Positions 33,301-47,053 of a DNA stretch of 64,000 nucleotides are shown here, one piece after another. Each line of letters begins with the position of its first letter. Position 1 is the first letter of the stretch. This DNA comes from Fasciolopsis buskii (lineage: Eukaryota; Platyhelminthes; Trematoda; Plagiorchiida; Fasciolidae). The notes under the pieces are model-generated. The model was not told the origin of the DNA. It searched no databases and saw only the letters and a program-made list of their open reading frames with translations. The stretch spans positions 281,003 through 345,002 of the forward strand of contig LUCM01002343.1 of assembly GCA_008360955.1 (NCBI GenBank), written 5' to 3'. The translations under genes were made by a program, and so were the position numbers.

Positions 33301-35480
33301 GAGACCACTGCATGCCCCAAGGTCATTACTGTGGGCCTGATATCTCCGCGTTCAGTTACTATTGTTATTCCGGAACATGGCTGGGAATACGCAACTAAGA
33401 GTTCCTGGGCCAAGCAGACCATGGATGTGACCAACCACGCCGGACCAACGAGGAGTAAAATTAAGGAATGGATAACTCAGGGTGCGGCATCCCTGACTGT
33501 GGGACCCGTATGAAATACATCACCTAGACTGCTGGGAGTTGCACTAATTTTTATTATGGGACTTGCATCGCAAGTGACTGTGATTTCTTCGAGCATGAGA
33601 CGAGTGAAAATTCCTTATATTGGGCATTACCTTGGAGCTTAACAAGAACGGCAACTCCAACGTTCTGGCGCTTCTCAACCGCCGGCATTGCCGACTGGAG
33701 TAGAAAAATACGTTGTTGTTGGTCAGAGCAATTAACTCTGGAAATCAATTCCTCAGACATGCTTAGTCCCAGTTACTCGTATTTGGAAAGTTGAGTTTGC
33801 AGTTGCAAAATATATCCCCAAACAGACTGGCTTAGGGTGCAAAACTCCAATCGCTCAGCTACTTCCAAATTCACAAATTAAAAATACTGACTTATCAACT
33901 ACTCTATCGACTAAGGAAGAACTACGATATAACTTAGAAAATTGTCTACGTGGACCCTGGTGATTATGGGAAATGCTCATTTCGTAAAACTCATACTTTA
34001 GGCATGTAATCCAAAAATAATGCGACGATATACGTCAGTCTTTATTGCAAAAGAAGGACTTTCGAAGGGCCAAAGTGTACCGAAATTTATTTCAGACGCA
34101 TATAAGTAGAACAGTAAGCTTTGGCTTACTTACGTCTCAATCCAGAGATTTAATTTCCAACTCATTTTGATTAATGTCCCCGGAGAGCAAAATTACTTTC
34201 GCCCGACTCCACCCACGAAACACGATAAACAACCACCCAATGAGTAGACCGGATAAACATTATCGTCAATAATGGAACAGTACATGTGGCTTTATGTTGT
34301 ATACACGGTGAATTTATAAGGACTGGCAAACATGAATCTCAACCCATGATTCGATAATTCAGAAAGAATGGACATTAAGTACATTTATGAGGGAATTCTA
34401 TCTGTTGCAGACCGTCATATGCCATTGACATCAAACTCAAAACGGTCAATACAAGTGCAACTTAAAGTGTGCAACTCATGGGAGAATGCTCATTTGAATT
34501 TCGAATGACTAAGCTATCCTTTCATCTTCATATGATTGACGGAGATCTATGCTTAACCATTTTTATGAAGCCGCATTTCTTACAATTAACGCCAGTAAAT
34601 TGTGTTGACTGTGTCGAAGCATCGACAATTTTGATTGAACAGCTCACAGTCCAGACCGGAATTCCATCCTTTATGTCCCACGACGATTCACGGCCATGAA
34701 AGGCAGCGTAAATGAAAATTTCTTCATTGCAACCCACAAGTTCGCGGATTATACTTCCCGTAAATTACGAAATCAGAAGCGGCAAAAAATCGGAAATCCA
34801 CATGCGAACAAGTCTAAGTGTTATTTTCCCTTTATTGCTGGTAATGGCCAAGGCATTCGATTACTGGATTGTTACATCTATGGATCAGCTGGGTGATGCT
34901 TCAAATTCACTTCTCACTGTCCATGTTTATGAATCAAGATAGAATTTGGTGTTCTCAGTCGAAATTCGAACTCGTATCGGAATTCAGTAGACCAATGGGA
35001 GATTACATAAATTTGCCACGGATTACAAACCCGAGTGTATGAGTCTGCCCACAAAAGAACTCAGGATGATAAGAATGCCCTGAGTGTATTTCGTGTACTC
35101 AATTCGGTAATTATACAGGCTGGGTGTATTTGTGTATGGTGTTTTCTAGGAAAGAAAGTGATAAAATCGGAATGGAATCAATTGCGCTAGGTAGTTCGAT
35201 CAAATTTTACATACGACTATATCGCCTCGTTTTTTCTAAGTCTGATTTCAATGAAGCAGTGATAATCCAATTGCTGATGATCAGTATAAGGAATTTTTAA
35301 CTTTCTTTATTAACTATTTTCTCACCATTAGTCGAGAGTAGTAAGTGAGGCTGATTTTTTCGCTGTCGACTCTTTTCTATTAGGACAAATTTTTTCAAGC
35401 CTAAGCCTAAGGTCATCCGGTCAATCTTACACTGGAAGAGCACCAGTTTGGAATTTCGCTTCAGTTAGAGCAAAATCGGG
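30341..35480. other. Unassigned sequence
   Basis: Frames up to about 122 codons (32145-32513) lack recognisable domains. A locally GC-richer frame lies at 33331-33513. Two minus frames, 31152-31448 and 14841-15347, share a short IRPI-YH peptide that may be chance. No splice structure is convincing. Confidence 0.4.
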
Positions 35481-35565
35481 GAACCATGACACTCAGAGTT
35501 TGAACCCGGGACTTCCAACTGGAAAGCATGTATGTTATCACTGGGCAACCAGATCCCATTCTGAC
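35480..35565 (-). repeat. Possible tRNA-derived SINE head
   Basis: On the minus strand TGGTTGCCCAGTGATAAC is A-box-like and, about 35 bases later, GGTTCAAACTC is B-box-like. Spacing and flanks resemble a worn tRNA, different from the palindromic element at 18.3 kb. Confidence 0.4.
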
Positions 35566-36029
35566 GCACCAGATTTATCGAGTTTACTTCGTTCAAAAGT
35601 GGTCTTTGGTGGGAGCAGCCATGTTTGACGAAGAAAATTAACTTGCTAATTCTGATTCGTGTATTTTTGTTCTAAATTCTTAGGACAATGCGCAGATAAT
35701 CAGTGCATCTAACACGACGTGACCAAATACTCCCCTTATAGTGTTTGATTTCCGTGCTCATATGATTACACCAGTTCATGCGGTGTGATTTAAAAGAACC
35801 ACTGACCAAGGGAGCATGAATCATAATAATTGGTGATAAAAAATAGTTTTGTTTGGACTGGCAACTTATTTTTCTTTATCTGAGGAAACATTAGCTTTGA
35901 ACTCCTCTCAGCATGTTGCCAGTTAGTCGGACGTCACTGTTTATTGCATTGTAGCCTTTAAAGGCTTGCGGTTTGATAAGTTTTCCATTAGTACAAATTT
36001 CCTATCCGAAAGACATAACGTTTGCATTG

Positions 36030-37900
36030 AAGTTTCTACTGTATTGTATCATATTGTATTGTGCAGTACTGCTGTTTTGTATTACACTGTATTCTATTAC
36101 ACTGCTTAAGCTTTTGCATAGATAAATATCCCCACTTAATTAAAAATCCTCGACGAAGAAAACGGTTCAACCTATCATCTTGTAAAAAGGGGGAGAAATT
36201 CAGCTGCGAAGAAAAATTCGGCAAATGAATGATGTGGGCTCTTGAGGTAGGTTGTAAAGAAAGTTGGTTGAAACAAGGTCTTGATCTGTCGGAATGCTGC
36301 TAAATGAGAGACAGTGATTCGGAAGAATGTGGAACGAAAAGCGGATCGCATGGGAACAAAAGAACGACACTTTGGAAGGTCATTGTGCAGAGGATGGGAA
36401 AGATCAGAAAATAACTTGAGGGGAAAAGTTCGATATAGTTTAACGGACACTTTGTTTAGTGGTATGAAAGAGACATGGCCAATAACTGAAAGTCCCCTGT
36501 GGAGGATTTTAAATTCTTTTTTAAGTTAAGGAGTATTGGAAAACACGTTGGAATACAAAACACCGTTGTTTTATACTGTGGTAGCAAAGCCATTTGATTT
36601 GAAATGATGGCCTTAGAAGATTCCATAAACGGGTGAAAATGCGTAAAGTTCACCTGAGGATTTATCCACGATAACCTAGAAATTTCGTAAAATCAGTCTT
36701 GGTAAGCGTTTTTGAGTTGATGAACAATGATTCAATTTGTGAGGCTGACATTTTAAATACTTAAATGTGGTAAGACTTGATCGGGATCTTACAGGAAAAT
36801 GGGAGATATAAGACCATTTGTTGGAAAATCTTCGTTGCTAGCGACAGCATGAGAGAAGGTAATATTATCAGATTATCCACACAACTGACAAGAAGAAATG
36901 GTCGCTAAATCACTGATGTACTTCCAGAAAAGAAATTAAGAAAGAACAGTAACCTGAAGCACTAAGGAGTTGTCAAACAAGAGTTTAGACGTTTTACTGC
37001 CTGGGTTTTGATGGAAATATAATCAGATAACCGTGCTACATAGGATCTGTGACAGTCAACGGTTCCCAGTTTATGATGTAGGAGAGATCGTGGAAAATAA
37101 TGCAGTGCAGAAGACAAATTTCTGGGTAGGTTCAACATAAAGGTTCCATCGATGAGCATGAGGACTTGTAAATGCGATGAATGATGAAACAAACAGGATA
37201 TAAAGTGGATCTGCTAGATTTAAACAGGTCGCCAGAGAGGGATTCGTAGAACGTAGACGCTTAGGCATAACAAACTCCGTCAGTTTAAGACTGGAATATG
37301 GTAGAGAATGAGGCGAGAGCTTTTGGCTTAACTAGCATAATTATAATTATATTATAATTATAATGGCGAACCATCGGCAGTCAGGGGTGCATGTCAAGTT
37401 CAATGATATGATAATTAGTGAGGTGAAAACAGCAGTCAGTGTCATAGTGCCATGCAATAAAAAAGATGACGACAGACTGTCAGGACCAACTGTTGTGCCA
37501 ATTTTAGTCCCAATAAGAGACTTAAACACCTTTTCTCCGGAATAAAGAGTAACTGGCTTATCGTGATTCTGTACAAGTTTGGCTGGGGTATAACTAGAAC
37601 GATGGATGAAGAGGCAATGAACACTGTCGAAATCAAGAGTGCATCAAACATGCCTTGCCTCAGAGAACCGCTGGTGTTGCGAATGAGGAGTTACCTGGCG
37701 AAATTAGCATCAATGAGTTTGATCTAAGCTTTTATAGTGTGATGGCTGGCGCTCGAAAACGGGGTTATAATTTGTAAGAGAGCTCCTTACGTCTCCTTAG
37801 GGAATTTAATAACTGGAAATGGTACGGCCATTTGAGACCAGTTGAACACTGCCTAAAATGGAGCTTCCTGTGATAAGACCAAGGTAGAGACCTGTCAGAT
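36030..37900 (-). mobile_element. CR1-like retrotransposon copy 3, worn RT and 3' end
   Basis: Minus-strand reading from 37900: SLRRRKELSYK (pre-RT block shared with copy 2), LIGTKIGTTVGPDSL (RT fingers, matches KITKGVGTDSL), KSSRSTL, LLHHKLGTVDCHRSYVARLS (matches LLHRLQTFGCLAPLLAWLS), then C-terminal SHPLHNDLPKCRSFVPMRSA (matches THPLCNNLSKFRSHISTPSA). A tail rich in ACAATAC repeats lies at 36040-36070, like copy 2's CACAATACAAT. An AT microsatellite has expanded inside the RT (37337-37364). Many stops. Confidence 0.78.
37337..37364. repeat. (TAAT/ATTAT)n microsatellite inside the CR1-like RT
   Basis: A near-palindromic ATAATTATAATTATATTATAA-type tract replaces the expected 'IIPIPKSG' RT codons of the minus-strand element. 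Confidence 0.85.
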
Positions 37901-39460
37901 CACAAGCAGTCAATGGTACGATCGATAAGGGATTGAAACTACCTATAGAAATATGCATATTATCCTCAACAAGGAATCAGAATTTAGTCGAGGTAGTGTT
38001 TTGCAAGCAAAAGAGACCATACATGGGTAATTGTCACCACCAAAAACCTGGAATAACACTGAGTTACCAGTTTGTCGGTTGAGGGTAGAAAATTAGTATA
38101 AATAAACTCATATCTGTCAGATCAGAAAGAGTTCATGTATGTACCCATTGCACCTCCAACCCCTTTAATTTTGGGGGACTTCGTCTTGCCATTAAGGTTT
38201 AAAGTTATCGATTAATGCGAGTGAATCCTGAACAGTAGAGCTTAGACAATTCCTGTAATACGGATGAAGCGAGTACAAACGTGAATCAGTGTTTGAAGTG
38301 CGAGGGATGGGTACCACAGTTTCGTGAACAGCGAGGGAATGCTAAGGCTGAGCACTGCCGGAATGGACTTCTAGGCTAAAGGATGCACTTAAAAGCTACG
38401 TACCAGCCAAAACGAGTACTTCTTCAAGGCGGGATGAGAAATCTTCGTGGAGTAACGATGCCTGATCCCAAATTAAGGTGACAGCATGTGGAGTTTTCAA
38501 ATAGCAATAATTTCGAACAAGGGCAACTTAGGAAGGAGATCCTAATGAGGCCAAATTTCCAAAAGAAAACAGTATAGGGTGCTGTGACCGAATGGCCACG
38601 CAGCGAGTCAAATTAGACCCAGGTGATGTTATCACGTGAGCGATTTTGTGATGATTAACACTTGATGGTATATGAATTTGATGATTTTCACTGATAGTCT
38701 ATCTCTCTTTCCTAAGATTTTGCTTCGTCCCCGACTCTCCAGAAGATCGCGATAATCTCTATATTCTAAAATCTATTCGGTCTTTGTCCCCTGTGTCTGC
38801 CATAGAGGCTTCGGTCATTATTACTTTCTGTATTTCAGTAATCCGCCAAATACTCTTCCTTCATGTTTATCAATTCTCAACTGTATTACTCTTCTCTGAA
38901 TACATATCTAGGTCGGTCTTCACATCCTGAATTAACACCGCTAAGCTTGCCGGACACCTGATGTCAAGGCTCTCAAGTTCGCTGCAGTGATACCAAAACG
39001 CTCACTCATAGTAGTAGCAGGTGCCAGTTGTTCGACAATAAGACTGTTTTGCCCAAATCACGTGACACGAATGGCAAACCCTACATCCGCGCATATGTAG
39101 GAGGACTGACAGAAATCAGGCACTTGATCAAACGGAGGAGGCACATGTTTTGCTTCGGCGTTCAACAACTACTCGTAAATATGTCCATGGGAAAATGGAT
39201 CACGCACCCACCCGATAAGAACCAGAACACATTAAACCGGGCCGAGTAGCGCTGGCCTAAATCGGAAATCAAGTGAGAAATGCTCCAGTCCAGAGCTGAA
39301 AACAAAAAGGTCACTTTTGTGAGGCCGGAAAAGGAGTTCGATGCAAGAAATAAAACGGCTAAGATGATTGTTACGGACTAATCTCGGTTCGAACCCTCAT
39401 CAGCTCGTCACCTTGACGTTGTTAAATTTACGCATAAATTGTTCGCTAAAAGTTTTACGT
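37901..39460. other. Unassigned sequence
   Basis: A + frame at 39028-39249 (73 codons, contains SRDTNGKPYIRAYVGGLTE) and its surroundings do not match a family I recognise. Confidence 0.35.
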
Positions 39461-39490
39461 TATATATATATACATATATATATATATATA
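39461..39490. repeat. (TA)n microsatellite
   Basis: TA repeat with one ACA interruption. Confidence 0.92.
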
Positions 39491-40276
39491 AGCAGGAAGT
39501 AGTATCTGGATGCGTAAACAAAATTAGCCCGGGAGCACACGACCGGTTTCGCGGTTATTGTCGCTCGTCAGGTATGCGTACCCGATGCTCTCTCTTGTCT
39601 AAACATCCACATACTTGTACACTCCGAATTCATTGATATTTCTCACCAGAATCGAATCCGTAGCAACAGGAGTGTGCATCAGAACGCAGGGCACGCGCTA
39701 TCGGGACTATGGCGTAGGACGAAATTAATGATTGAGAAATTGGGAAACAAACACCGTGTAGAGCTCTCCACCCAAATGAAAACTTTCCATTCTTTATCTC
39801 CACATTATCCGTTGTTCATTGAAATGCATGGTTCGTCAGTAAGCATGATACACCCCGCGTCAGAAAACCCTTGACCAAACGGTCTAGCAGCAAAGCAGTG
39901 GACGAGGCGAAGGGTCTCACAACCCACTGGAGACAGATACCTAAAAGTTAATATTTTATTAAATTGCTAGCAGAACAAAGCTAGAAAATTGACTGTCCAT
40001 GTAATTTTGTGAAAACACTGTTTTGCGTTTTTAACGACAAAAAATCGATGTTTTCTGGTGTTTTCGTGAAAGAGTATCACCGGATTGCATGACTTAGATA
40101 TGTTTAATATATTGTGAACGACTGACAAAACACCAGGATTATCTTTTGTGACGGAACTTTGACAGGATAAACTGATCATTTTTCGGTTTGGAAGGTATTA
40201 CGCAAGTAATAAAAAGGCAAATAGTAACTGAGTAAGAACCTGACATTCAAAATCTCTTCCCATACTCTCCTTTCAG

Positions 40277-40309
40277 TTACGTGAAGGCATTACTCATATG
40301 GACGAAAAA
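40277..40309 (+). CDS. Candidate micro-exon, unidentified gene B
   Basis: A 33-nt segment lies between CTCTCCTTTCAG and AAA|GTAAGT, both near-consensus. It encodes LREGITHMDEK in phase 0 to 0. It fits in phase with the candidate exon at 41330. No homolog recognised. Confidence 0.33.
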
Positions 40310-41046
40310 GTAAGTTCTCGGACCCGATATCGAGTCCTACATCAATCTTATAATTTTGGCCGGATCTGAAAATATTAGGACCGAAAGAAGTAAGGAGTGT
40401 ATCGGAAAATTGATACGCCATGTATTTATTTTCATTATGAATGATATAACGGTAATAACACAGCGTTTTTGGTATATTAAATCCGCCAACGTTTCGACTA
40501 CCGTAGGTAGTCTTTCTCAAGACAAGTTTTGCAGTCAAATGACTGAGGGGACGTTCACGTGCTAGTAGATGATAAGAGCTAAAAGTCCGGACCTTCCATC
40601 AAAGCAGGCTTATCAAAACTTGAGCGCGACTCACCCATCGTTCTGCATGCCACAGGATAAGGATACAACATAGATTTTGAAAATACTAAAGTACTCCAAC
40701 TTGGATTCAGAATCTGCACTGCACATAAGTTTGCCGGGGATAAACACCCACTTAACATGCATCAATCAGAACGACGGGTAGAGACTTTGGAGATAGGGAC
40801 AGCTCTAACATCATTGAGCAGTAAATATTCCAAAGGTCAAAAACGCTTTCATACAGGCAACTAATCACCCGTTGGCATGTGAACGTTCCCTCAATTGTTT
40901 GACTGTGAAACTTGCCCTAAGAATGACTACCCACGGTAATCTGAACGTTGGCGAATTACAACTACCAAAAACGCTATTATTAACATTACATTGTTTGAAC
41001 GTTTGTTCCCGATGAGTATGCTTCAAAGTGTGGCCACGTTTGGCAT

Positions 41047-41103
41047 TAACTAACTAATTAGCTAACCAACTAACTAGCCAAGCAAATAGCCAACTAACTA
41101 ATA
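41047..41103. repeat. Degenerate (AACT)n tract
   Basis: Repeats of TAACTAACTAATTAGCTAAC and variants. Confidence 0.8.
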
Positions 41104-41329
41104 GTCTTCTTCAAAATTTTTACTGTAAATTACAGAGAGTTATACCTAGGCCGAAAGGTTTTGGATAGCCCGCATATATTTCTCTCTTACTACACAAACG
41201 TGTTTAGTATAAAACATCTCCTCAGTGCCATTTTTGACAAAGTAATTTCATTTTAGTGTTTGGTGTTTTCAAAGTCCGAAAATTGCGCAAAAAATATCAT
41301 TTTGTATTAGAACAAAATTTGTATTCCAG

Positions 41330-41387
41330 GCATTCATGCGATGGAAAATCCCACCTTCTTGGCCGCGTGATGAAATGCCCAATCGAG
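41330..41387 (+). CDS. Candidate exon, unidentified gene B
   Basis: 58 nt between TTTGTATTCCAG and GAG|GTGAGC. In phase 0 it reads AFMRWKIPPSWPRDEMPNR with one base left over, which joins in frame to the 44614 segment. Another frame (HSCDGKSHLLGRVMK) is also open, so the reading is not unique. Confidence 0.35.
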
Positions 41388-44300
41388 GTGAGCGTTAGAA
41401 CTCCGTGAGGTTACGTATGGACTCCCAATCCCGTTTCGTTGTGTAGCACAATGAAAAAATGAATTGAAAAGAGAATTTACACTTCACCTGGCACACTGCA
41501 CACAGAAAGTACCGAGTGGGATTGAATTCAGCATTTGATTCGAGATCGTGGACACAAATTAGATTTATAAATTTGATAAAAAATTGGATTAATTATGATC
41601 TCTTATCAACTAGCGCGTTATCAGAATATTCAGATGAGGAACATATTGGATATCCGATTGTAAAGAAAGCAAACCACCGCGTAAGCGGTTGAAATTGGTT
41701 GATTTGAAGCACGAGGAAATTAATAGCGAGAAATCGAATCCTTCACAATTGAATGTGCCTCATGAAGAGCGCGAATAAATGGTAGGTGACGGGATTAGGG
41801 ACACGGTGAATGGCTTTCATAGGTCACGTCCAGTTGTCCCGCCCTAGTTAACCCTTTTATTCATATTCACTTCAATAACAAAAATGCGAACCAACAAACA
41901 CACTGAACAATGACGAGGATCTTTTGTGTGGAGGTTTAATTTTACCACGTACTTGATGCACAAGCAGAGTCGAATTGGCATGCCAAATAGTTTCTAGATC
42001 TCATTGCACGAAGATATAAAAGACGATAGTAAAGTACCTGAAACTTGATGCGGAATAAGGCAACGCGAGGTTCCAAACAGGTCAGATGTGTTAACGACCA
42101 GGGGGACGGTCATTTGTGGTCTACAATTGACAGTTTAAGTTTGAGTCGCATAGATGACTGTGACTGAAGCTCGTATAAATCTCAATGCAGATGACAAGTG
42201 ATTTCATTGAGAATACTTTACGGAGGGATAGGGATGAGAGGATGTATCAGAACATGATCAGTATTCTATCACAAGGATACATCTACTAAGTTTGCAAATA
42301 AACCGTGGCCGTACTCAACAGAGATCAACGGATGAAGTTAGGCGGTTGTGGTTAGTAATTTCCATTAGGTTAAGTCCTCAGGAGGTCACCTGAATAAGTA
42401 GTTAACCATACGGATTAGATAAGTACAGCTTCGGAATAATGATTCAGCATTTTGAACAAACGAGGCAACAAGATTACGAAATACACTTCACCAACTGTGT
42501 CATTGGCCCGTATTCGGGCAAGATCGGAAACTGCACATTCATTGTTTTTCTTCATGTTTGTTTTTTCTATACGATAAAAATACTACTATTGTTACTGTTT
42601 ACAATATTACATTATGCTGTCGTTTACAGGAAGGTATCATTTTTCATATGAGTTGAGTAAACAGAATAAGGGTATTAGTTGCTAAATGAGCTTAAAAGTG
42701 GTGCTTAAAGCAACTTTTCCATTTACTTTGAGGACTTGGTACAAGAGACACGAGAAAGTTGATAGCACATGGGCTAATCCGTCTTGTTTCCTCCCAAAGA
42801 ACAGATAGCAGTCTCTGATTTTCAAGGTGTGTTGCTTATCTGTAGATCGACAAATGTGATTAATATTTCATTGGAAGCTTTTCCAGTGAACTTGACAGTC
42901 TGTGAATACATGGTGGGTTTAGCATTAACATAAACAGCATAAGCAAACTCAATGCATTTGACTAGGTACAAATCCAGAGAAGTAATCCGTCATGAGAGGG
43001 ATATTGTATCTCTGGCCTTCCCGTAACGATCTTCTTTGATGGGGAAATGTCTTTTGGTTCTCGGATATTAGTCCTCTGATTTATTCATACTTGTGGCCAA
43101 CTTGTCTTCTGCTTTGGAAATTTCTTCCTGCCATCAACTCCCTAAAATATAGCGCTGGAGTTGATGAATTCATTTCCTGAAACTGCTACTTTTGACCCTC
43201 GTTATTTTTTCAACGGAGAGCGTGATTAATCTAATTCGACGTGTTTCATTAACCTGCCAGATGTTTGTTCTTTAAAATTGACCGTTTTTGAACTGGGACG
43301 AAATTCTTCTTCAAACAAAACTACACAAGAGAGCGCGTCGCAAGCCAAATAACAATGATCCCACCAACGCAGCAAACGTTGTATGAGCTCCAGCGCATGT
43401 TCGTGACAGGTGTCAGTTGATTGATCATTAGACAGTACTGCATCACACATGTTGCTGAGGTCAGCTCATCGGAATCACATGGTAGGAAACGATCAAAATT
43501 ACATCCGAGGATGTGTAACTTCGTCGACGGAATTCAGACGCTTTCATAAAGGTAGTCGGGGATGGAGGGTTCTTGGCTAATGGGTGGGTAACGCAATAAC
43601 GGTGCTTTGCACTACTCATGCTTGAAATAGTCATACCGAATTTGGTCACTGGCATTAAGGCACGAATACGAACTGTCGGTACACACTCCAGTCCGAATTA
43701 AACTCCTGAAAACAACGAGAAGTCTACAGTAGCCGGAATACAGGTCTGCCTGTTCAGGTTTTATTTACCAGTCATCTGTTTATGCACAGAATAAGAGAAA
43801 TTCCGACTAACAGGATACCTTCGGGTCCTTGTATTGTCATAGTCCTGAATGGCTGGTTGTCCACGCAAGCTGTAGCAAATCGGTACCGAAGTGTATGCCG
43901 TTATGTGCACCTAGGTCCATCACACCTTCTCTCATTTTGCTCGAACACAAAAATAGCATGCATTGATTCGACTACAACTGTTTGACACATTTTGGTTATA
44001 TGCCGAGAACACACAAGCAAACCTGGATCGTTCAGTTTGGTTCGCATTTGCGCGGATGTTCGTCTACCCAGGTGCAGGCATTTCAGTCAGAGATGGATGA
44101 ATTCATCACTTCATCAGTGTGAAAAGAGGGAAAAAATGTGTATGACTATCGGGGATCACGGGGAACACTAATCAAGATTTGCTCTGGATTGGTAAGAATT
44201 CGGGCTAAATAAGCAACCGTCGAGTTGTTCTAGGTATTCATGCAAGAAGGAATGGAGTGGAAGGTAGAATATGCCCTAGCTTGATGGAAGTACTTGTGTA

Positions 44301-44613
44301 ACTGGTAAGAATTATCTGTGTAGATTTTTTCACACGCAGATAGATGTGTATCAAACACTTCGGCGGATAGTTCCTTCAGTGGTAGGATTGGTAGACTTCG
44401 ACGAAGGATTCTACCGTCTTTAATCAAAAAAACTCGCGGAAAGCAAACAATAGAGGTGTACGAGAATATCATGTTGGTAAACGTAAAAGAGGGTAATTTT
44501 TGTTTTACGAAGAAGTGTTGCAGCTTTTTATGTGAAAAGATAATTCTAAGTTTTGCCTGGACAATTAAAATGTGAGATTGTCATCTCAAGTTTTGATTGA
44601 GATTAATTTCTAG

Positions 44614-44672
44614 GTGTTATTGTGAACGACTCCGTATTGATGAAAGAAGGATCAGACGGGTATGCACAAAAC
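44614..44672 (+). CDS. Candidate exon, unidentified gene B
   Basis: 59 nt between ATTAATTTCTAG and AAC|GTAAGC. With one base from the previous exon it reads G-VIVNDSVLMKEGSDGYAQN and leaves in phase 0. Confidence 0.33.
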
Positions 44673-46816
44673 GTAAGCGGACACAGAAAGCCACTGGACT
44701 AATTAACATTGAAACCAGAACGAACAAGGAAACCGTGAATGAGAATCAAATTGTTGGGAAAATTGGGGAAGTCCTCGATTCCAAATAGGAACTTACAGAG
44801 TGCGAAATCATCAACATATCTGCCTAACCGACCAAAATACGCCACCGATGCACATTGGAAACATTTAGGGAGGAGAACCAATGCAGAAGAGGATTCCAGA
44901 ACTAGTTACCAACGGTGTGGATATTTTTCTTCGCAGACTTGTGCACTAAGTGCTATTAGTAAAGTTGTCTGACAGCCATGCTAGGGATATATGGGACACT
45001 TGAACTTTTTTAGTATGTGAAGAATTGAGGATCATGAAACAGAGTCAAAACCAAATGTAAAATCTGAGGAACCAAATCAAACGGGTTTTACAGGTGCATC
45101 CAAATGGTGGATGGTGTGATGGACAGAGAAGCGATCGCATCTAAAAAGTAGCTGTTTGATTTCCAGGCTATCTGAACGCAGTTATCGAGAAAGCTATCGA
45201 AATCAGTCCAACGTTTTAGGATGACACGTTTCGTCAGCTCAGGACCGAAATATATACGAGCGATTAACCGAAAATATGGGCCACAATACTAGACTCGTCG
45301 AGTTTGGATATAGTCACAATGGTAACGAATCTGCAGTATTGCAGAACGGAATATATGCGTGAGGATGCATTAAGGAAAAAACTGGATAAATCAGCGAGAG
45401 AAGCTGTACCGCATTATAGAATAAAGACGTCATCAGGGCCAACATCTCCAGCTGTTTTGGTCGAACGAAGAACTTTGAACACTTCTTCCCTCAAAATGGG
45501 ATCTTCTTTAGATCACCCATCCGAGACCTATGAAACTACAGGATCACTACGTGGACAAGTAAATCCCGGATATATACTTTCTAATTCTGCCGCATACTTT
45601 ACTGACTTCGTTTTATTCGCACACGAAACAAGGATTCCTTATTATAGCTGTACGAAGTTGCGGCTTATCAGGAATTGGTTAGCATTGAATGATTTGATTC
45701 TTTTTACCTCGTTCATTATCATCAGTCAAAGGTGACTGACATTTTGGAAATGCCTTAGGTAATATATTAAAAATACCCCTTTGGCCTGTTTAACGCCAGT
45801 GATATTAGTGAAGCATTACGATCGACTGTCTACTTGTCTCATCTTGACATATGCTTGTTAAATTACTAACCACTGGTTCACGCTCAGCTAATATAAGCCA
45901 GCTGGGTCAATTTGTCGACCAAAATCGGACAACAAGTAGACTATAGATAGTTTATCATCCAGAATTCAGAGCCGTTGTAATGCACTTTATATAGCTTGAT
46001 TGCCCGAAACGTTGGTTACTATTGTGCTAGATCCGGTCCATTGAGCCTGATAGCAAGTCTTGCTCACCGAGCGTGATCTCACTCGTACATACTCTGAGCA
46101 CTGGACACATTTAAATTACGTCAGTCGTAACTTCAGTCCCGATACATATTCACATTTTGCATATATACATATATATGCATGAATAGTACAATTTGAACTA
46201 ACAGTGTGAGAGGACTTCAAAATACTCTTATTAAAAATAGACTACTGAATGGACATTTTCGGGAAAAATAAAATTTTGGAAAAATGTCAGTCACGAAGTT
46301 GGGATCTGCTCCATTGGAGATGATTTGATAAGGTCTGTATCGCTTGGGATCGTAAAACTGGATTACAGAAGCTGATAAAGAAGTTCTCACGGAGTGCCAG
46401 TTTGTGTAGCAATAGCGCTTTGAAAGACGACAAGGCTGGGCAACATTAGTATTTGTTCTCCCTTGTGTGTTTCGCTATCGATGAACCTGGGTTCCTATTT
46501 TGTTGGCCATGGGAAAGATCTAGCGTCACCATCTCAATCAGCCACTTCGGAACGTGCTGAGAAATCCATTGTGAAAGTCTTCGTTTAATTCTTCCGTTGC
46601 AGTTGCATGTGATCTGATAAAGAACAACTAGGACGGAATTATTGACAAGGCGATTTTTTTACTGCTGTCCACGTTAATCTTCCGAGTACGCGAAAGATAC
46701 CGACGCAGTCAACTCACCTGCCTTGTAGTTGACCCCAGATTTGTGACTGCAATTTCTCGAACATCTGTATCCTACCCGATTTCAAAATAGGGGAATCGTG
46801 TTTCTCAGTTTTACAG

Positions 46817-47053
46817 GCCCGATTTAAAGATCAATCCTTAGCATCAGTTTGCATGGACGAGCAAGGAGGGAACGTGCACATTTGCGTGCATAATGGAGGA
46901 CTCGATTGTTTTCTAAAGTCTTTTCCATTTAGACAATCCTTCTGTGATCTGCGGGGCATTTCTATACTTCTATTTGTACGTATAGCTTTAACGGATTGTA
47001 TAAACTTTTGTAGTAAAGAACACTACTATTGTAGTACTGCCGAAAGCCACTGA
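46817..47053 (+). CDS. Candidate exon (possibly terminal), unidentified gene B
   Basis: After CTCAGTTTTACAG, a phase-0 frame reads ARFKDQSLASVCMDEQGGNV and stays open 78 codons to TGA. An AATAAA lies at 47339-47344. An internal donor could end it earlier, since the second half is hydrophobic and less protein-like. No family recognised. Confidence 0.3.
   Translation, partial: ARFKDQSLASVCMDEQGGNVHICVHNGGLDCFLKSFPFRQSFCDLRGISILLFVRIALTDCINFCSKEHYYCSTAESH

Noticed and set aside
41540..41780. Charged coding-like stretch ending LNVPHEERE and a stop
   Set aside because: Needs a frameshift to join its two halves, and no acceptor or family was found.
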